This document shows positions 61,134 to 64,000 of a stretch of 64,000 nucleotides of DNA, piece by piece (within the stretch, counting starts at the first letter, position 1; each line of letters begins with the position of its first letter). The stretch is from Kitasatospora sp. NBC_00240. GTDB taxonomy: Bacteria > Actinomycetota > Actinomycetes > Streptomycetales > Streptomycetaceae. The translations under genes were made by a program, and so were the position numbers. The stretch covers positions 1 through 64,000 of the forward strand of contig NZ_JAPEMU010000003.1 in NCBI RefSeq assembly GCF_026342405.1. The letters are read 5' to 3'. Below the pieces are notes generated by a model. That model was not told where the DNA came from. It worked only from the letters and a program-made list of their open reading frames with translations, and ran no database searches.

Positions 61134-61162
61134 TTTCGTAAGGCTATTTGCCAATGTAGACT
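61134..61162 (+). promoter_or_regulatory. Repeated promoter, copy I
   Basis: TTTCGT, 17 bp (AAGGCTATTTGCCAATG), TAGACT. The spacer matches the family. The -10 ends 183 bases before the gene at 61346, the longest leader in the set. Confidence 0.6.
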
Positions 61163-61345
61163 GCCATAGGGCGCCGTTGTGGCGGCGAGGGCCACCCGGC
61201 TGGGCCTTGCGTCAAACGCCTTGGGTGCAGTGGCGCAACCGATCCACGATCGAGATCCAAGGCACGGCCGCCCCGGAGCCACGGAACCGGCCATGCGCCC
61301 GCTTTACGTTCGACAGCCCCAGCTCATCAGACGAAGGAGTAGCTC

Positions 61346-61780
61346 ATGACTCACGACACCGCCCGAGTACCGGACGAACTGTTTCTCGCCCGCCCCCGGC
61401 TGTGGGGAGAGTGGAAGTCGTTCATCAGCCGCGACCAGCTCGCGTCCTTCCTCGAAGCTCATCCGGAGGCAGTCGTTAAGCGCGCCAAGCTGGTGTTCGA
61501 GCCAGTCGACACGGCGGAGTATCGTCGCCCGATGCGGGTCTACCGGGTGCTCGTCCGCTACCAGGACGGCAGTGTCGATACGCCTGGACCGGCTTACGAG
61601 ATTTGTGCCAATTCACCCTGGATGCTCGACGATCAGGCGCTCGCACAGGCGCGGCTCGACTATCCGACCGTGCCGTGGAACCGGTTGGTTGCCAGCTCCC
61701 CCAGGGTCGCCAAGAAGTCCGTAGCCTGGGGGCCGAAGGGCTCTCTGCGGAAGGTTCGGGACTTCACGCCGCCCGCCTAG
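61346..61780 (+). CDS. Unknown small protein
   Basis: 144 aa, ATG behind GAAGGAG. Basic, with 'AVVKRAKLVFEPVDTAEYRRPMRVYRVLVRYQDGSVDTPGPAYEIC' forming a beta-rich core. No recognised family. It stands alone behind promoter copy I and converges on the SWIM gene. Confidence 0.65.
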   Translation: MTHDTARVPDELFLARPRLWGEWKSFISRDQLASFLEAHPEAVVKRAKLVFEPVDTAEYRRPMRVYRVLVRYQDGSVDTPGPAYEICANSPWMLDDQALAQARLDYPTVPWNRLVASSPRVAKKSVAWGPKGSLRKVRDFTPPA

Positions 61781-61849
61781 AAGCCCGTACCAGCCGGGGA
61801 CCCGCAGCGGCTGACACGCCACCAGGCGCAATCCGAGAGGTGCGAGGGG

Positions 61850-63094
61850 TCAGCTTCCGCCGGGCCGGGCGAGGCGGGCGCGCCGAGCAGCGGTGAACGC
61901 CGCCGCCGGGTCGGCTGAATGCCCAGCGGCCGGGCGCCAGTCCCCGCCGGAAGCGGCGAACGGATACCAACGGCCGTCAGGACCGAGTCGCACCTGCAGC
62001 CCGGCACCCATATCCGTGATCCGATTCCTGTCGCACGTCAGTGGTCCCGGCGCACCTGGGCGCAGCGGCTGGATGCGTTGCTCGGCAGCGGCGACGACGT
62101 CCGGGTCGGCCGGGCCGGAAGCTGCCGCAGCGTGGACGGCTGGGATACCGCCCAGGCGATAGGCGGCGAGCAGCAGGCGCAGTTCCTCCGGGGTCCGGCC
62201 CAGGTGGGTGGCGGCGTCCTCGAGGTAGGGCAGGCCAGTGGTCGTTGCGAGCAGACGGATGGCGTCGCCGAGTGCGTCGACGCCGGTTGCGGTGTTGGTT
62301 TGCCCGTTCAGCAGGGCGGTGGCGTGGTGGGCGGCTGAGGCAGTCAGGAGCCTGAGGTGCTCCAGTGGTGGCGCTGGGGCGGGTGGTTCGTCGCGGAGCT
62401 GGTCCAGGACCGGGTGGCCGCCGGCCGTGGGGTATGTGCCGGGTTGGGGCAGGGGCTGGGTGTGGGTGCGCCAGAGTTGGTAGGCGTGGTCGGCCCGTAC
62501 CTCAGTGGGCAGCGTCGCTGGGCGCGGTTCGCCGGCGCGGGCTGTCGTGCGCTGCTCCGGAAGGATGACGGCGGCGGTCAGCCTCGTGGTCAGGCGGCTC
62601 ATGGAGAGGCCGCGCAGCACGAGGAAGACGCTGGGGTTGGCGGCGATGCGCGGAGTGAGGGCGTGGCCGAGCGCGGCGCTGTGCTGGCACACAGTGGGGG
62701 TGTTGCGGCAGGTGCAACGGAAGGTGATTTCCGTTGCGGCGGGGACGAGGCGAATGCCGGCGATGTGCGCCGGGTCGGCAAGTTGACGGTGGAGGTGGCC
62801 CGACAGGACGGCGGCTCGGTGCTCGGGGTGGGCGGCGATGGCGCTGGTGACGGCGTCCCACTGTGCTTCGCTGAGCGTGGTGGTGGAGATGGTGGCCCGA
62901 TGGCTTGTCCCGTTGATGCCGACGACCTGTGCGGTGACGGTCAGCGGTGCGGTGGAGATCTGGCCGACGGCTCCGTCGCGGGCGAGCTTGGCGCCGGCCC
63001 CGAGCCGGTTGGGGTCGTCGGCCGCCTCGGTGAGGGCCCGCTTCCACTGGTCGGCCCAGGGGCTCAGGTTGGTGCGGCGGCGGGTGGCGGTCAT
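61850..63094 (-). CDS. SWIM zinc-finger protein
   Basis: 414 aa. 'ITFRCTCRNTPTVCQHSAALGHAL' is the C-x-C-x(n)-C-x-H SWIM motif at about residues 127-150. The remainder is helical with a Pro-rich middle. SWIM proteins beside SNF2 helicases are common in actinobacteria and are thought to act in DNA or chromatin transactions. The ATG overlaps the helicase stop (ATGA), so they form one operon with the helicase first. Confidence 0.88.
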   Translation of the reverse strand: MTATRRRTNLSPWADQWKRALTEAADDPNRLGAGAKLARDGAVGQISTAPLTVTAQVVGINGTSHRATISTTTLSEAQWDAVTSAIAAHPEHRAAVLSGHLHRQLADPAHIAGIRLVPAATEITFRCTCRNTPTVCQHSAALGHALTPRIAANPSVFLVLRGLSMSRLTTRLTAAVILPEQRTTARAGEPRPATLPTEVRADHAYQLWRTHTQPLPQPGTYPTAGGHPVLDQLRDEPPAPAPPLEHLRLLTASAAHHATALLNGQTNTATGVDALGDAIRLLATTTGLPYLEDAATHLGRTPEELRLLLAAYRLGGIPAVHAAAASGPADPDVVAAAEQRIQPLRPGAPGPLTCDRNRITDMGAGLQVRLGPDGRWYPFAASGGDWRPAAGHSADPAAAFTAARRARLARPGGS

Positions 63095-64000
63095 CGGCTG
63101 CTTCCGAGGGATACGAGGTCGGACAGGTCACGGTCGTCGAGCTCGGTCAGGGCCTGCTCGCCGCCGGCCAGGACAGCTTCGTTGAGGGCGCGCTTGTGCT
63201 CGAGGAGGGCGGTGATCCGGTCCTCGACGGTTCCCTCCGTGACGAGTGCGTGCACCTGGACCGTCAGGTGCTGGCCGATGCGGTGGGCGCGGTCGGTGGC
63301 CTGGTCCTCGACGGCGGGGTTCCACGGCCGGTCGTAGTGGATCACGTGGGTGGCGCGGGTGAGGGTGAGGCCTGTTCCGGCTGCCTTGACGGAGAGGATC
63401 AGCACCGGGGTGCGGCCTGCCTGGAACGTGTCGACGATCTCCTGACGTCGGCGGCGGGTGGTCTTGCCGTGCAGGAACTGCACGGGGACGCCGCGTGCTT
63501 CCAGGTAGGCCTGCAGGAGGTGGCCCATGGTGACATAGCTGGTGAAGACCAGCACCGCCTCGCCGCTGTCAGTGATGGCGGCCAGCAGCTCGTCAAGCGC
63601 CTCGACTTTCGCGGACCGGGCGGCCAGGGAGCCGGGGTCCGCCCGTACGCTCTCGGGGGTGTCCTTGAGGTAGTGGGCGGGACTGTTGCAGATCTGCTTG
63701 ACGCTCTGGAGGAGCTTGAGGACCAGGCCGCGGCGGTTGATGCCGGAGGTCCCGGCGATTCCGGCCATGGCCTCTCGCACGACCGCCTCATACAGGGCCG
63801 CCTGTTCGGTGGTCAGCTGGACGATGCGCGGGCTGTGGACCTTGGCGGGAAGCTCGGGGGCAATACCCGGGTCGGACTTGAGGCGGCGGAGCATGAACGG
63901 GCTGATGAGCCGTGCGAGGCGCTGGGCCTCCTGGCTGGCGGTGTCGCGTTCGGCGGCGCGGGCGTAGCGCTCGCGGAAGGCGGTCAGTGTTCCGAGCAGG
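63091..64000 (-). CDS. SNF2-family helicase, C-terminal part (runs off the window)
   Basis: The visible 302 codons hold the linker 'LISPFMLRRLKSDPGIAPELPAKV' and the second RecA domain: 'KVEALDELLAAITDSGEAVLVFTSYVTMGHLLQAYL', 'FLHGKTTRRRRQEIVDTFQAG', 'LILSVKAAGTGLTLTRATHVIHYDRPWNPAVEDQATDRAHRIGQ' (motifs V-VI). The N-terminal ATP-binding half lies beyond 64000. DNA-translocating ATPase, paired with the SWIM protein. Confidence 0.92.
   Translation of the reverse strand, partial: LLGTLTAFRERYARAAERDTASQEAQRLARLISPFMLRRLKSDPGIAPELPAKVHSPRIVQLTTEQAALYEAVVREAMAGIAGTSGINRRGLVLKLLQSVKQICNSPAHYLKDTPESVRADPGSLAARSAKVEALDELLAAITDSGEAVLVFTSYVTMGHLLQAYLEARGVPVQFLHGKTTRRRRQEIVDTFQAGRTPVLILSVKAAGTGLTLTRATHVIHYDRPWNPAVEDQATDRAHRIGQHLTVQVHALVTEGTVEDRITALLEHKRALNEAVLAGGEQALTELDDRDLSDLVSLGSSR

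Noticed and set aside
1..64000. CRISPR arrays, tRNA, rRNA
   Set aside because: No regularly spaced repeats and no cloverleaf or rRNA-like segments were recognised on reading; a dedicated scan was not possible.

Overview
The window looks like accessory DNA from a Streptomyces-type actinomycete (Streptomyces, Kitasatospora or a close relative), most likely part of a large plasmid or an integrative conjugative element rather than core chromosome. The reasons are the very high GC content, many GTG starts and 4-base stop/start overlaps, SARP-type (BTAD) regulators, DUF4265, DUF3263 and DUF2637 proteins, a complete Tad-type pilus locus, an accessory NAD-dependent DNA ligase, several insertion elements, and long runs of small uncharacterised genes.

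Layout. 1-6.3 kb: an HTH regulator coupled to a degenerate zinc-ribbon recombinase, DUF4265, a broken IS21 copy (transposase truncated, helper ATPase intact), a TmrB-like P-loop protein and an unknown gene. 6.4-16.9 kb: several operons of small unknown genes, many with Cys/His metal-site patterns. 16.9-24.1 kb: an SRA-like (ScoMcrA-type) gene cut into two halves by a 4.8-kb element with two tyrosine recombinases, followed by DUF4007 and a frameshifted small gene; this may be a decayed DNA-recognition or defence locus. 24.2-31.6 kb: a compact thioamide-RiPP gene cluster. On the minus strand it reads two paralogous 2-oxoglutarate-oxygenase-like proteins, a previously unlisted 52-residue precursor peptide, YcaO and TfuA. 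A convergent MFS exporter and a divergent TPR-type regulator flank it. 31.8-39.2 kb: an ANT-like nucleotidyltransferase, a ruined regulator gene, and two operons including ligA. 39.2-40.7 kb: an ISL3 element with perfect ends and 8-bp target duplication. 40.7-58.9 kb: secreted lipoproteins, a secreted HNH nuclease, and a Tad/Flp pilus operon (SAF protein, TadZ-, TadA-, TadB- and TadC-like proteins, Flp pilin, three TadE/G-like pseudopilins, a LysM-transmembrane-BTAD regulator and a prepilin peptidase), then a DUF2637/Spd-like membrane protein. 59-64 kb: a tandem-BTAD regulator, a small gene, and a SNF2 helicase coupled to a SWIM zinc-finger protein.

Two recurrent regulatory elements tie the plasmid-type genes together. 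One is a nine-copy promoter (TTGCGT-like -35, exactly 17 bp, TAnnnT -10) whose spacer is itself conserved (AA..CT.T.T.....TG). It precedes almost every operon of unknown small genes and also ligA. The other is a three-copy element, GTCACAC-N13-(G/C)ACACCTCTAT, which precedes the secreted HNH nuclease, the DUF2637 protein and the tandem-BTAD regulator. The first appears to be a private regulon of this replicon, and I do not recognise it. The thioamide-RiPP cluster and the nine-copy promoter family are the two signals I consider most likely to be new.

Limits: all functions come from reading the protein sequences by eye. No searches were run, so family names for distant matches are judgements. 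Several frameshifts reported here lie in or beside short homopolymer runs and could be assembly errors.
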